DNA of 64,000 bases, from NCBI RefSeq assembly GCF_000372825.1, contig NZ_KB910516.1:2202011-2266010 (forward strand), read 5' to 3'. How positions within the stretch are numbered: position 1 is the stretch's first letter; every line of letters begins with the position of its first letter. Origin of the DNA: Methylobacterium sp. 77. Its GTDB lineage: Bacteria; Pseudomonadota; Alphaproteobacteria; Rhizobiales; Beijerinckiaceae. A model generated the notes under the pieces. It saw only the letters and a list, made by a program, of their open reading frames with translations. It did no database searches and had not been told where the DNA came from. Below are positions 52,248-62,076 of this stretch, piece by piece. Made by a program: the position numbers and the translations under genes.

Positions 52248-53633
52248 ATGCTCTCGAACCTCGCGACCCGCGACGTCGAAACGCTGATCCATCCCTACAC
52301 CAACCTCTCCACCTTCCGTGAGACCGGCCCCCTGGTGCTGGAGCGCGGCCACGGGGTCTGGGTCTATGACAGCGACGGCCGGCCCTATCTCGAAGGCATG
52401 GCCGGCCTGTGGTGCACGGCCTTGGGCTACTCGAACGAGGAGCTTGTGGAGGCGGCGAGCGAGCAGATGTCGCGCCTGCCCTTCACCCATCTGTTCTCGG
52501 GGCGCAGCCACGATCCGGCGATCGAGCTCGCGGAGACGCTGAAGGAGCTGATGCCGATCCCGACCTCGAAGATCTTCTTCACCTCGTCGGGGTCTGAGGC
52601 CAACGACACCCAGGTCAAGCTGACCTGGTACCTCAACAACGCCCTCGGCCGCCCGGCCAAGAAGAAGATCATCTCGCGGATCAAGGGCTATCACGGCGTC
52701 ACCGTCGCCTCGGCCTCGATGACCGGGCTCACCGCCAACCATGCCGATTGGGACCTGCCGCTGCCGGGCTTCCTGCATGTGGGCTGCCCGCATCATTACC
52801 GCTTCTCCGAGGCCGGCGAGACCGAGGAGGCGTTCTCCCAGCGCCTCGCCGATGAGCTCGAAGCCCTGATCCTGCGCGAAGGGCCGGATACCGTCGCCGC
52901 CTTCGTCGCCGAGCCGGTGATGGGAGCCGGCGGCGCCATCGCCCCGCCGGCCGGGTATTTCCAGAAGATCCAGGCGGTGCTCGACCGCTACGACGTGCGC
53001 TTCATCGCCGACGAGGTGATCTGCGGCTTCGGCCGCCTCGGCACCTGGTTCGGCTCGGAAGCCCTCGGGATGCGGCCGGACAGCCTGTCCTTCGCCAAGG
53101 CCGTGACCTCGGGCTACATGCCGCTCGGCGGCATCAGCATCGACGAGCCGCTCTACAAGGCGATGGTGACGCAGAGCGCCAAGCTCGGCACCTTCGGCCA
53201 TGGCACGACCTATTCGGGTCATCCCGTCGCCTGCGCCGTCGCGCTCAAGACCATCGAGATCTACAAGCGCGACCGCATCGTCGAGGGCGTCGCCGAGAAG
53301 GCGCCGCATTTCCAGGCCCGGCTCTCGGCCCTGGCCGACCACCCGATCGTCGGCGAGGCCCGTGGCATCGGCCTCATCGGCGGCCTGGAGATCGTCGCCG
53401 ACAAGGCCTCGAAGCGCCAATACGAGCCCAAGGCCGGGGTCGCCGCCCGCTGCGTCGCCTTCGCCCAGGGCGAGGGGCTGATCGTCCGGTTCCTCGCCGG
53501 CGACCGGATCGCGGTCTGCCCTCCCCTCGTCATCTCCGACGACGAGATCGATACGCTGTTCGACCGCCTGATCCGCGCCCTTGACCGGACCGAGGCCTGG
53601 ATCGCGTCGGAAGGGCTGCAGCCGGCGCCGTGA
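52248..53633 (+). CDS. class III (omega) aminotransferase
   Basis: This 461-residue PLP enzyme has SGSEANDTQVKLTWYLNN, DEVICGFGRLGTWFG and the PLP lysine in SFAKAVTSGYMPLGG. It belongs to the omega-transaminase group acting on putrescine, beta-alanine or similar amines with pyruvate; the donor is not readable. ATG 52248 chosen; the 694-residue extension upstream overlaps the tautomerase gene. Confidence 0.93.
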   Translation: MLSNLATRDVETLIHPYTNLSTFRETGPLVLERGHGVWVYDSDGRPYLEGMAGLWCTALGYSNEELVEAASEQMSRLPFTHLFSGRSHDPAIELAETLKELMPIPTSKIFFTSSGSEANDTQVKLTWYLNNALGRPAKKKIISRIKGYHGVTVASASMTGLTANHADWDLPLPGFLHVGCPHHYRFSEAGETEEAFSQRLADELEALILREGPDTVAAFVAEPVMGAGGAIAPPAGYFQKIQAVLDRYDVRFIADEVICGFGRLGTWFGSEALGMRPDSLSFAKAVTSGYMPLGGISIDEPLYKAMVTQSAKLGTFGHGTTYSGHPVACAVALKTIEIYKRDRIVEGVAEKAPHFQARLSALADHPIVGEARGIGLIGGLEIVADKASKRQYEPKAGVAARCVAFAQGEGLIVRFLAGDRIAVCPPLVISDDEIDTLFDRLIRALDRTEAWIASEGLQPAP

Positions 53634-53953
53634 TGCGCTGCGCCACAGAAAAGTCCAGATCTGCCGCGTCGCATCAAAGGTGAGATTGCGCCGCGGCATT
53701 GTATTTTTTATTTTGGCACTATTTCTCACCTGTGTTGCAATACACTCAGCCAGAAGGAGTACGACCTTTACCCTGGTCAACTCGGGCTATCCTTAAGCTC
53801 CCGTTCATAATCTTTCGCCGCATATGGAACCCGTGCCGTACAGCGCCGGTCCGGGTCGAACCATTCCAGGGTGCCCGAGCGACCGGCGTGACCGCCGACC
53901 AGACGATCGAGGATCTGGCGGCGTTCCGACATCGCGAAACAGGACCCGTTCCC
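53634..53953. other. AT-rich intergenic region
   Basis: This 320-nt gap contains a conspicuously AT-rich stretch (TTGTATTTTTTATTTTGGCA, about 53700-53719) that differs from the surrounding GC-rich DNA and may hold promoters. No EcfG consensus pair was found. No gene supported. Confidence 0.45.
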
Positions 53954-54169
53954 ATGTCCCGCCCCGACCAGAACCAGCGCGTGGCCACCTCGTCGACGCA
54001 TCGTGCGTCCGGATTGGTAACCGATCGCGAAGGCTTCCGCCCCGTGGCCCTGCCCGCCCTCGCCGCAGCCGTTCACGTGGCCGCGTCCGCCGCCAAGCAG
54101 GCGGCCCTGAAAGTCGCCGCCCGCCATCAGGCCTCCCGCTTCCAGCACGAGGATGCGCCTCTAGTCTGA
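53954..54169 (+). CDS. small unknown protein, Ala-rich
   Basis: This 71-residue frame from ATG 53954 has GC-rich third positions and an Ala/Val-rich central helix (PALAAAVHVAASAAKQAALKV). No family recognised. It lies before the exported metallophosphoesterase. Confidence 0.45.
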   Translation: MSRPDQNQRVATSSTHRASGLVTDREGFRPVALPALAAAVHVAASAAKQAALKVAARHQASRFQHEDAPLV

Positions 54170-54357
54170 GGGCGTACCCGACCGGGGCGATACGCCGTCC
54201 GGTCCAGACTGTGTGGCCGAACCGTCCGACCGAGCCCGTCGAGGCTCGGTCCGTTGAACGGGGCCTTCGAACCCTCCTCTCCGATCGCGTCCGTGCCGGA
54301 TTCGGAACCGCTCTTGCGCTATGACTCAGCGCGAGACCGGCGACCGAGGGCGATGAC

Positions 54358-55284
54358 ATGCTGATCCTGCCGACGAGACGGCAGTTCCTGACCGGGATCG
54401 GCGCGACGACGGCGCTCGTCTCCGCCACGGGGGCATACGGCTTCGTGATCGAGCCGCGCCACAGGCTCGTGGTGACGCGCTATGCGCCCGTGCTGCCCGG
54501 CTGGTCCACGGGGCCGCGCCTGACGGTGGCGGTCCTGGCCGATTTCCACGTGGGCGAGCCGACCATGCCGCTCGACCGGATCGCCGAGATCGTCGACGCG
54601 ACGAACCGGCTCCACCCCGACCTCATCCTGCTTTTGGGAGATTATCCGTCGGGCCCCAGCGTGACCACGCGCAAGGTGCCGCTTATCGACTTCGCCCGGG
54701 TCGTCGAGGGCCTTCGCGCGCCGCTCGGAACTCATGCCATCCTCGGCAACCACGATTGGTGGGACGACAGGATCGCCCAGAAGACCCGGCGCGGGCCGGT
54801 GGAATCGCAGCGCGCGCTCGAAGCGCGCGGCATCCCGGTGATGGAGAACACGGTCCTGAGGCTGGTGAAGGACGGCCTGCCGTTCTGGATCGCCGGCCTC
54901 GGGGACCAGGAGCCGTTCCTGATGCGGGGGGATCGCCGAGGGCGGGACGATCTTTCCGGCACGATGGCGCAGGTGACCGACGATGCGCCGGTGATCCTGA
55001 TGGCGCACGAACCCTATATCTTCCCGCGCGTGCCCGAGCGCGTCTCGCTGACCTTGTCCGGCCATACCCATGGCGGCCAGATCCGGATTTTCGGAACTTC
55101 GCCGCTGATCCCGCGCGTCGACGGCAAGGACCTGTCCTACGGCCATGTTGTCCAGGACGGACGGCACATGATCGTCTCCGGCGGTTTCGGCGTCAGCCGC
55201 GTCCCGATCCGTATCGGGGTGCCGCCGGAGATCGTTCTCCTCGAACTCGGCAGAGTTTTGCCGGGAGCGGCAAGCCCCGCCTGA
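54358..55284 (+). CDS. Tat-exported metallophosphoesterase (YkuE-like)
   Basis: This 308-residue protein begins with LPTRRQFLTGIGATTALVS, a classical twin-arginine leader. The phosphoesterase motifs are LADFHVGEP, LLGDY, LGNHDWWDD, MAHEPYI and SGHTHGGQI. It is a second YkuE-type enzyme in this window, periplasmic in contrast to the membrane-anchored one at 10.7-11.8 kb. Confidence 0.92.
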   Translation: MLILPTRRQFLTGIGATTALVSATGAYGFVIEPRHRLVVTRYAPVLPGWSTGPRLTVAVLADFHVGEPTMPLDRIAEIVDATNRLHPDLILLLGDYPSGPSVTTRKVPLIDFARVVEGLRAPLGTHAILGNHDWWDDRIAQKTRRGPVESQRALEARGIPVMENTVLRLVKDGLPFWIAGLGDQEPFLMRGDRRGRDDLSGTMAQVTDDAPVILMAHEPYIFPRVPERVSLTLSGHTHGGQIRIFGTSPLIPRVDGKDLSYGHVVQDGRHMIVSGGFGVSRVPIRIGVPPEIVLLELGRVLPGAASPA

Positions 55285-55298
55285 CGAGGTTTCCGGCG

Positions 55299-55418
55299 CT
55301 ACTTCTTGGCGCCGATGCTCACGGTGCCCTTGGTCGAGGGGGCCGCGGCGATCGTCTTGACGACGGGCTTCTTCGGCTTCTTCGCTTCGCGGCCACCGCG
55401 TGGTTTCTCAGTCGCCAT
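55299..55418 (-). CDS. small Lys-rich basic protein, 39 residues
   Basis: The frame from ATG 55418 has AAGGAG 8 nt upstream. The sequence is GGREAKKPKKPVVKTIAAA followed by a short polar tail (TKGTVSIGAKK). It is probably a nucleic-acid-binding or ribosome-associated small protein. It is below common ORF cutoffs; convergent with the metallophosphoesterase. Confidence 0.65.
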   Translation of the reverse strand: MATEKPRGGREAKKPKKPVVKTIAAAPSTKGTVSIGAKK

Positions 55419-55533
55419 GATCGTCTCCTTGGGTCGTAGGGCCACGGGATCGTAGGGATGCGAGCATGGCACGAAATCGGCGGGCGGACCCATGAAATCG
55501 CACGGTTCGGAGAAAGCCGGTTCGTCGCCCCGC

Positions 55534-56250
55534 TCAAATCCGTGAGACCACGGGAATGGGGTCGGCGATGGTCACCTCCGTGGGATCGATCCGGCAGCGA
55601 TAGGCGTGAATCTCGACCCCGCCGCCCGCGGCCCTGGCAAAGGCGCGGTCGAAGGCCGGATCGAGGTCGCGCGCCACGTCGAACCGCTCGGCCTGCATCT
55701 GCACCACGATGATCAGCATCGCCCGGCCTCCTTGCGCGACCACCTCCGTCAGGTCGTCCATGTGCCGCGCGCTGCGGGCGGCGACGCAATCGGGAAACTC
55801 GGCGAGGCCCGGCTCGCGCAGCAGGTGGCAGTTCTTCACCTCCACGTGGCAGGCCGGCACGCCCTCGCCGGTGGCCAGGAAATCGACCCGGCTGGCGCGA
55901 CCGTAGCGGACCTCGGGACGCAGCGTCGCATAGCCCGCCAGCGGCGCGAGGCGCCCCTCGGTGAAGGCCTCGGCGACGAGCGCGTTCGGCCGCATGGTGT
56001 TGATGCCGACCCATTGCGGGCCGCCGGGCAGGTCGGCCTCCACCAATTCCCAGGAAAAGCCGAGCTTGCGCGCCGGATTGGTCGAGACCGAGAGCAGAAC
56101 GCGCGATCCGAGCCGGTCGAGCCCGAGCATGGCGCCCGGATTGGCGCAATGCGCCGTGACGAGGCTGCCATCCGCCAGTTCGATATCGGCGAGGAACCGC
56201 TTGTAGCGACGGACCAGCCGGCCCTCGATCAGCGTGCCGGGAAATCTCAT
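55534..56250 (-). CDS. sfsA: SfsA family DNA-binding/sugar fermentation protein
   Basis: This 238-residue SfsA has an N-terminal OB-like domain (RFLADIELADGSLVTAHCANPG) and a C-terminal nuclease-like domain (VDFLATGEGVPACHVEVKNCHL, PDCVAARSARHMDDL). E. coli SfsA was linked to maltose metabolism; biochemical role is unsettled. Confidence 0.95.
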   Translation of the reverse strand: MRFPGTLIEGRLVRRYKRFLADIELADGSLVTAHCANPGAMLGLDRLGSRVLLSVSTNPARKLGFSWELVEADLPGGPQWVGINTMRPNALVAEAFTEGRLAPLAGYATLRPEVRYGRASRVDFLATGEGVPACHVEVKNCHLLREPGLAEFPDCVAARSARHMDDLTEVVAQGGRAMLIIVVQMQAERFDVARDLDPAFDRAFARAAGGGVEIHAYRCRIDPTEVTIADPIPVVSRI

Positions 56251-56521
56251 GGGTATGAACTCGACATCCGAACCGGCGACTGGGCTCAGGCATCGCCGTC
56301 TTTCGAGAGCCGGGTGCCACTTTTCGGGATGAGGTTCCAGCCTTGAAGATCCGATGCTTGGTCTCGTTCGATGGCGCCCTTTCGCGGAAGCTGGGAGCGG
56401 CCGCTGCGAACCAGTCGATCAATCGGAGACCACGACCAAGTCGGGTGGTTTGCTGCCAGTCCGCTTACGGACCTAAAGAGTTCGAGGCGGACCTTTAAGA
56501 CGTCTGACCGAGGACCACCTG

Positions 56522-57265
56522 ATGCCTAGCGAGCATGTCACGATCCTGACGCGCGATGGGGTTTGTCCTTCGCACATCATGACACCCGGCAGCGGCGGAT
56601 CATGGCCCGGGGTGATCTTTTACGCGGACGCCGGTGGGATTCGGCCAGCGATGCTCGACATGGCGCAGCGTCTCGCCGACGCCGGCTACCTCGTCTTGCT
56701 GCCGGACCTCTTCTATCGATACGGCCCCTACGGTCCGTTCAAGCCCAAGGAAGTGTTCGCGGGCGACTTTCGTGCGATTCTCGGGCCATTGATGGCCACG
56801 ACGGGGAACGACAAGGCCGCTCAAAACACGGAAGCCTTCCTTACCTACTTTGACACGCGCAATGACGTCGCGGGCAGCAAGGCCGGTGCGGTGGGCTTCT
56901 GTATGGGAGGCGGCATGGCCCTGGTATCGGCTGGAGCTTACCCCGACCGTTTTGCGGTGGCTGCCAGCTATCATGGTGGCAACCTCGCAAACGAAGCGCC
57001 GACAAGCCCCCACCTGTTCGCGCCGAAGCTAAAGGCGGAGATCTATGTCGCGGCTGCCGAGAACGACGGCAGCTACCCGCCCGCGATGGCCGAACGGTTG
57101 GAGAATTCCCTGACGCGGGCTGACGTGCGTCATACAACGCGAACCTACCCGGCCGCGCATGGCTGGATGATACCGGACTTTCCCGTCTACAACCATGACG
57201 AAGCCGAGCGTGGCTGGGATGAGTTGTTCGCACTCTTCGGCCGGACTCTGAACGGCGCAGAGTGA
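56522..57265 (+). CDS. dienelactone hydrolase family protein
   Basis: This 247-residue alpha/beta hydrolase has the DLH cysteine nucleophile in GFCMGGG, an aspartate in ENDGSYPP and a histidine in AAHGWMIPDF. GVIFYADAGG is the N-terminal strand of the fold. It hydrolyses dienelactones or related esters. Confidence 0.92.
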   Translation: MPSEHVTILTRDGVCPSHIMTPGSGGSWPGVIFYADAGGIRPAMLDMAQRLADAGYLVLLPDLFYRYGPYGPFKPKEVFAGDFRAILGPLMATTGNDKAAQNTEAFLTYFDTRNDVAGSKAGAVGFCMGGGMALVSAGAYPDRFAVAASYHGGNLANEAPTSPHLFAPKLKAEIYVAAAENDGSYPPAMAERLENSLTRADVRHTTRTYPAAHGWMIPDFPVYNHDEAERGWDELFALFGRTLNGAE

Positions 57266-57346
57266 TGGCTCGCCGCATTGCGTTGAACGTCTCCTCTGCG
57301 CGTTCGGCCACGGCTATCGCGTGCTGACACGTTTCGGAGATAAATC

Positions 57347-57721
57347 ATGTTCACTCACGTCATGATCGGCAGCAACGACCTGGAGCGAGCCCAAAGGTTC
57401 TACGATGCCACATTCGGCGCGTTGGGAGGCGCGCCGGGCAAGGTGGATGCCACAGGCAGGCTGATCTACTCCCATGAGGGCAGCCGGCTGATGATCACGA
57501 CACCGATCGACGGCCGACCGGCAACCGCAGCCAATGGCGGGACTATCGGTATCGTAGCAGCGAGCCGCCAGCATGTTCTTGCGTGGCATGAAGCCGGCAC
57601 CGTGAATGGTGGTGCCGCAGTCGAGAGTCCGCCCGCCGAGCGACCCAATGGGTCTTTTGTCGCTTACCTTCGCGATCCGGACGGGAACAAGCTCACCGCG
57701 CGGACCCAACCGGCAAAGTGA
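57347..57721 (+). CDS. VOC family protein
   Basis: This 124-residue single-module VOC protein starts MFTHVMIGSNDLERAQRFYD and ends FVAYLRDPDGNKLTA, lacking the usual terminal glutamate (Lys instead), so metal coordination may be altered. It lies downstream of the dienelactone hydrolase on the same strand with an 81-nt gap. Confidence 0.9.
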   Translation: MFTHVMIGSNDLERAQRFYDATFGALGGAPGKVDATGRLIYSHEGSRLMITTPIDGRPATAANGGTIGIVAASRQHVLAWHEAGTVNGGAAVESPPAERPNGSFVAYLRDPDGNKLTARTQPAK

Positions 57722-57984
57722 GAAGAACCGTGACTACCATCACCCTGTTCGATGTCGCAGCTCGGAGCGACGTCCGATGCTCTCCATTCGAGAAGAGTGG
57801 ATCTGCGACGTTCCGCTTGTCCATGAGGGATTGATCGGGATGATCTTTCGCCACTACGGCAATGGTGGTGAGGTGGTTTGCGCTGGGTTTCGGCTGCTGG
57901 TCGAGCACGTCCGAGTCGTCGGCCGCACCGTCGCTTACAGGCCAGAAGTACCCGCGCGTTATGAACAACACTGAAGGTGGGTTC

Positions 57985-59982
57985 ATGGAAGCCCACGATT
58001 TCGCTGCCGACATCGTGGACATCGCGAGCATCCAGGCGATCCCCACAATTCTCGATGTCGTCTGTCGCACGACCGGAATGGGGTTTGCTGCCGTCGCACG
58101 GGTGACGGAGGACCGCTGGGTGACCTGTGCGGTCCGTGACGATATCGCCTTCGGCCTTCGGCCTGGCGGTGAGTTGCAGGTCGCCACCACGATCTGCCAC
58201 GAGATCCGGCAGTCGCGCAGCGCCGTGGTGATCGATCATGTGGCCGAGGATCAATCCTATTGCGGGCACCCCACTCCGGCTCTGTACGGCTTCCAGAGCT
58301 ACATCTCGATGCCCATCCTGATGCCGGACGGTGCGTTCTTCGGGACCCTGTGCGCCATCGATCCGCGGCCGGCACAGCTGAAACGGCCGGAAGTGATCGG
58401 CATGTTCAAGCTGTTTGCCGACCTCATCGCCTTCCACCTCGACGCACATCGGCGCGTTGCGAACACCACGGTTCAGCGTGACCGAGCCTGGAGGAACTCG
58501 CAGGATCTCCAGGTCGTGCTGGACAGCTCGGGGACCATTCGGGCGGCGAATCGCGCTTGGGGGACCATCCTCGGCTGGAATCCGGATGAGGTGGTCGGAC
58601 GACACCATCGTGAGTTCAACCATCCCGAGCATCGCGCGGCGAGTGACGGGGCGCTGTCCGAGAGCGCCGTGACGCCACTCGCCGCTTACGAGACCCGTAT
58701 GCTGCACAGGGATGGCGGCGACCGCTGGGTGTCCTGGGTGGCAGCGCCGGAAGGGGAACTGATCTACGGCAGCGGTCGTGACGTGACCCGCGAAAAGACC
58801 ACGGCGGCCGAAGTATTCAGCATGCAGGAGCAGCTTCGCCAGGCGCAGAAGATGGAGGCCGTCGGCCAGCTCACCGGAGGCGTAGCGCATGATTTCAACA
58901 ATCTGCTGACCGTCATCAAGTCCTCCACGGATCTCCTGAAGCGGCCCGATCTCGCCGAAGAACGCCGCCAGCGCTACATCGCCGCGATTTCCAGCACGGT
59001 GGACCGAGCCGCCAAGCTCACCGGGCAGCTCTTGGCCTTTGCCCGACGTCAAGCGTTGAAGCCCGAGGTCTTCGTTGTCTCCGACAGAGTGCGGGCCATC
59101 GGCGAGATGCTGAAAACGCTGACCGGCTCGCGCATCGAGATTACGATCGACTTTTCGGAGGAGACCTGCCTCGTCGATGCCGACCCGAGCCAGTTCGATA
59201 CCGCACTCGTGAACATGGCCGTCAACGCCCGGGATGCGATGGACGGGGAAGGCCGGCTTGTGATCAGCGTGCGCCCGGTCGAAAAGATGCCCGCCATGCG
59301 TCGGCAGCCTGCTGTCACCGGCGGGTTCGTCGCAGTGTCGGTAACGGATACCGGCTGCGGCATCCCGACCGGCAAACTCGATCAGATCTTCGAGCCGTTC
59401 TACACCACCAAGGGCGTCGGCGAGGGCACAGGCCTCGGCCTGAGCCAAGTCTTCGGGTTCGCCAAACAATCGGGCGGCGAGGTGACCGTCGAGAGCGAGG
59501 TCGGGAGCGGTACCACCTTCACCCTGTATCTCCCGCGGTCGGAGGAGAAGGCAGAGGTTCTCGACATGCGTGAGCCCGAGCCGCTCATGGATGGGCATGG
59601 AACCTGTGTGCTCGTTGTCGAGGACAATATCGACGTCGGCATTTTTGCGACCCAGACCCTCGCCGAACTGGGATACCATGCGATCTGGGCAGCCAATTCC
59701 GACGAGGCCCTGGCCGAACTTGCCAAAGGCGCGGATCGGTTCGACGTGGTGTTCTCGGACGTCGTGATGCCCGGCATGAACGGCATCGACCTCGCTCAAG
59801 CGATCCGTCGCCAACATCACGACCTTCCGGTCGTTCTGACCTCGGGTTACAGCCATGTCCTGGCGCAGAACGGCACCGACGGGTTCGAATTGCTCAACAA
59901 GCCCTACTCCGTGGAGCAACTCTCACGGATCCTTCGAAAAACCGCGACATCGCAGCGGCGCAAGCGCATCCTCGCTCAGTAG
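57985..59982 (+). CDS. hybrid histidine kinase (GAF-PAS-HisKA-HATPase-REC)
   Basis: This 665-residue protein starts at ATG 57985 (GAAGGTGG upstream). Domains: GAF (about 15-160), PAS (about 172-275), HisKA with phospho-His H302 in GGVAHDFNNLL, HATPase_c (NMAVNARDAMD, DTGCGI, GTGLGLSQVFGF) and a C-terminal receiver with acceptor D592 in FSDVVMPGMNG. No membrane helix, so cytoplasmic. It lacks HWE features, so it is not an obvious PhyR kinase. Confidence 0.93.
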   Translation: MEAHDFAADIVDIASIQAIPTILDVVCRTTGMGFAAVARVTEDRWVTCAVRDDIAFGLRPGGELQVATTICHEIRQSRSAVVIDHVAEDQSYCGHPTPALYGFQSYISMPILMPDGAFFGTLCAIDPRPAQLKRPEVIGMFKLFADLIAFHLDAHRRVANTTVQRDRAWRNSQDLQVVLDSSGTIRAANRAWGTILGWNPDEVVGRHHREFNHPEHRAASDGALSESAVTPLAAYETRMLHRDGGDRWVSWVAAPEGELIYGSGRDVTREKTTAAEVFSMQEQLRQAQKMEAVGQLTGGVAHDFNNLLTVIKSSTDLLKRPDLAEERRQRYIAAISSTVDRAAKLTGQLLAFARRQALKPEVFVVSDRVRAIGEMLKTLTGSRIEITIDFSEETCLVDADPSQFDTALVNMAVNARDAMDGEGRLVISVRPVEKMPAMRRQPAVTGGFVAVSVTDTGCGIPTGKLDQIFEPFYTTKGVGEGTGLGLSQVFGFAKQSGGEVTVESEVGSGTTFTLYLPRSEEKAEVLDMREPEPLMDGHGTCVLVVEDNIDVGIFATQTLAELGYHAIWAANSDEALAELAKGADRFDVVFSDVVMPGMNGIDLAQAIRRQHHDLPVVLTSGYSHVLAQNGTDGFELLNKPYSVEQLSRILRKTATSQRRKRILAQ

Positions 59983-60265
59983 ATAACTCCATGGTTCCGT
60001 AGCGCTCCATCGGCGAATAGCCACTTCCGGGCAAAACCGAGATCGCTTGCTAGGACGAGGTTTGGTCGGAACGGGAAGGTCCGCTTCAGGGCCAAGCCCT
60101 AATCGCGGCTCCCCACCCCTTCCCCGACGTTCAACGGCGGGGACCGAGCGTCCGATGTCCAAATCTCGCAGGCCCTCGCGATCCGGGCCGATGCCACCCG
60201 CCATGGTCAGGTCGGCATAGTCGCGCTAGGTCAGCAGCGTCACTGCCTCGCGCCCGCCACGGACC

Positions 60266-61024
60266 ATGATGACCTCGCCTGCCTCACCGCCCATCACCGC
60301 CGCGATCCTCGTCATCGGCGACGAGATCCTGTCAGGGCGCACGAAGGACAGGAACATCGGCACCATCGCCGAGTATTGCACCGCCATCGGCATCGACCTG
60401 CGCCAGGTCCGCATCGTTCCCGACGAGGCGGAGGAGATTGTCGAGGCCGTCAACGCGCTGCGGGCGCGCTACACCTATCTCTTCACCACGGGCGGGATCG
60501 GGCCGACCCATGACGACATCACCGCCGATTGCGTGGCGGCCGCCTTCGGCGTGACCATCGACGTCGATCCGCGGGCGAAGGCGATGCTGTTGGAGCGGCA
60601 CAAGCCGGAAGACCTCAACGAGGCCCGGCTGCGCATGGCGCGCATTCCCGCCGGCGCCGATCTCATCGCCAACCCGATCTCGAAGGCGCCGGGCTTTCGC
60701 ATCGGCAACGTCTTCGTCATGGCCGGCGTGCCGGCGATCATGCAGGCCATGCTCGATCAGATCGGCCCGACCCTTGATACAGGCGCGCGCGTCCTGTCCG
60801 AGACGATCGAGGCCGGCACCCTGCCCGAGGGCCACTACGCCTCGGCCCTGGCCGAGATCGCGAAGGCGCATGCCAGCGTCTCCATCGGCTCCTATCCGTC
60901 GATGACGCCGCAGGGTTTCGCCAACCGCATCGTCGTGCGCGGCAAGGATTCCGAGGCGGTCGACCGGGCCCGGATCGAGGTGGACCGCCTCGTGGCCGGA
61001 TTGAGGAATGGAACCGCCGGCTGA
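60266..61024 (+). CDS. CinA N-terminal/MoaB-like molybdopterin-binding domain protein
   Basis: This 252-residue protein contains AAILVIGDEILSGRTKDRN and FTTGGIGPTHDDITADCVA, the MoCF/CinA nucleotide-binding domain. A C-terminal amidase domain of full CinA is absent. It may act in pyridine-nucleotide or cofactor metabolism; exact reaction unknown. Confidence 0.9.
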   Translation: MMTSPASPPITAAILVIGDEILSGRTKDRNIGTIAEYCTAIGIDLRQVRIVPDEAEEIVEAVNALRARYTYLFTTGGIGPTHDDITADCVAAAFGVTIDVDPRAKAMLLERHKPEDLNEARLRMARIPAGADLIANPISKAPGFRIGNVFVMAGVPAIMQAMLDQIGPTLDTGARVLSETIEAGTLPEGHYASALAEIAKAHASVSIGSYPSMTPQGFANRIVVRGKDSEAVDRARIEVDRLVAGLRNGTAG

Positions 61025-61082
61025 TTGGCCGTTTCCCTCATCGAGGCCTGCGACAGAACGGGGCCACGATCGAGGATTCCCG

Positions 61083-61940
61083 ATGAGCCGGCACGAGGAT
61101 CGCACGGGGTCGGATTCCTCCGGTGGAGAGGCGGCAGCCGGCCAGGACGTCGCGCGGCCCGACGCCTTCCAGCTCCACGAAGTCATCCGCAAGGAGGGTG
61201 ACGAGGAATTGCGGCGGACGGGCGGGGCGCTGTTCCTGTCCGCCATCGCCGCCGGCCTGACCATGGGCTTCTCGCTCATCGTGCCCGGCGTGCTCAAGGC
61301 CCATCTGCCCGACGCGCCCTGGGCCGAGCTCATCACCAGCATGGGCTACGCCACCGGCTTCCTCATCGTGGTCCTGGGCCGTCAGCAGCTCTTCACCGAG
61401 AACACCCTGACCCCGATCCTGCCGCTGCTGCACGACCGCAGCGTCGCGACCCTGATGCGGGTCATGCGCCTGTGGAGCATCGTCCTCGTCGGCAACATCC
61501 TGGCGACCGCCATCATCGCCGCCGTGCTCGCCGGCACCGAGGCGTTCAGCCCGCCCGTCCGCGAGGCCTTCGTGGCGATTAGCCATCACACCATCGAGGC
61601 GCCGTTCTGGACCACCGCGATCAAGGCCGTCTTCGCCGGCTGGCTCATCGCGCTGATGGTGTGGATGCTGCCGGCGACGGGAACCGCCGCGCCTTTCATC
61701 GTCATCCTGATGACGTGGCTCGTCTCCATGTGCGGCCTCGCCCATATCGTGGCCGGCTCGGTCGACACGTTCTACCTCGTCTTCACCGGCCATGCAGCGA
61801 TGGACGATTATCTGTGGACATTCTTCGTGCCGACCCTGCTCGGCAACGTCTTCGGCGGGACCGCGCTGGTGGCGGTGTTGAACTTCGGCCAGGTCGCGCC
61901 GGAGGTGGAGGAGCAGAAGGCCGCCGACGGCGAAGCGTGA
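61083..61940 (+). CDS. formate/nitrite transporter (FNT) family protein
   Basis: From ATG 61083 the protein is 285 residues with a polar N-terminus and six predicted membrane helices (FLSAIAAGLTMGFSLIVPGV, AELITSMGYATGFLIVVLG, ELFTEN-like LFTENTL). The FNT signature GxxxTxxxFVxxxxxxxxGN is represented by FFVPTLLGNVFGG near the C-terminus. Substrate (formate, nitrite, or other anion) undetermined. Confidence 0.9.
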   Translation: MSRHEDRTGSDSSGGEAAAGQDVARPDAFQLHEVIRKEGDEELRRTGGALFLSAIAAGLTMGFSLIVPGVLKAHLPDAPWAELITSMGYATGFLIVVLGRQQLFTENTLTPILPLLHDRSVATLMRVMRLWSIVLVGNILATAIIAAVLAGTEAFSPPVREAFVAISHHTIEAPFWTTAIKAVFAGWLIALMVWMLPATGTAAPFIVILMTWLVSMCGLAHIVAGSVDTFYLVFTGHAAMDDYLWTFFVPTLLGNVFGGTALVAVLNFGQVAPEVEEQKAADGEA

Positions 61941-62076
61941 GCCTTTCCGATACGCGGAAGGCCAAGATGAATACTGGCCGAGCGGCCGCGCACACCGCGG
62001 TTCAGCTCGTCCGTTGCAGGATGATCCGGTGCCGCGAACCCATGGCGGGTGGCGGTCCTCTCTCCGGAGACGTTCC

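Noticed and set aside
57985..59982. Hybrid kinase as the upstream kinase of PhyR
   Set aside because: It has ordinary HisKA features and its own receiver domain rather than HWE/HisKA2 signatures of known PhyR kinases, and it is 18 kb away.
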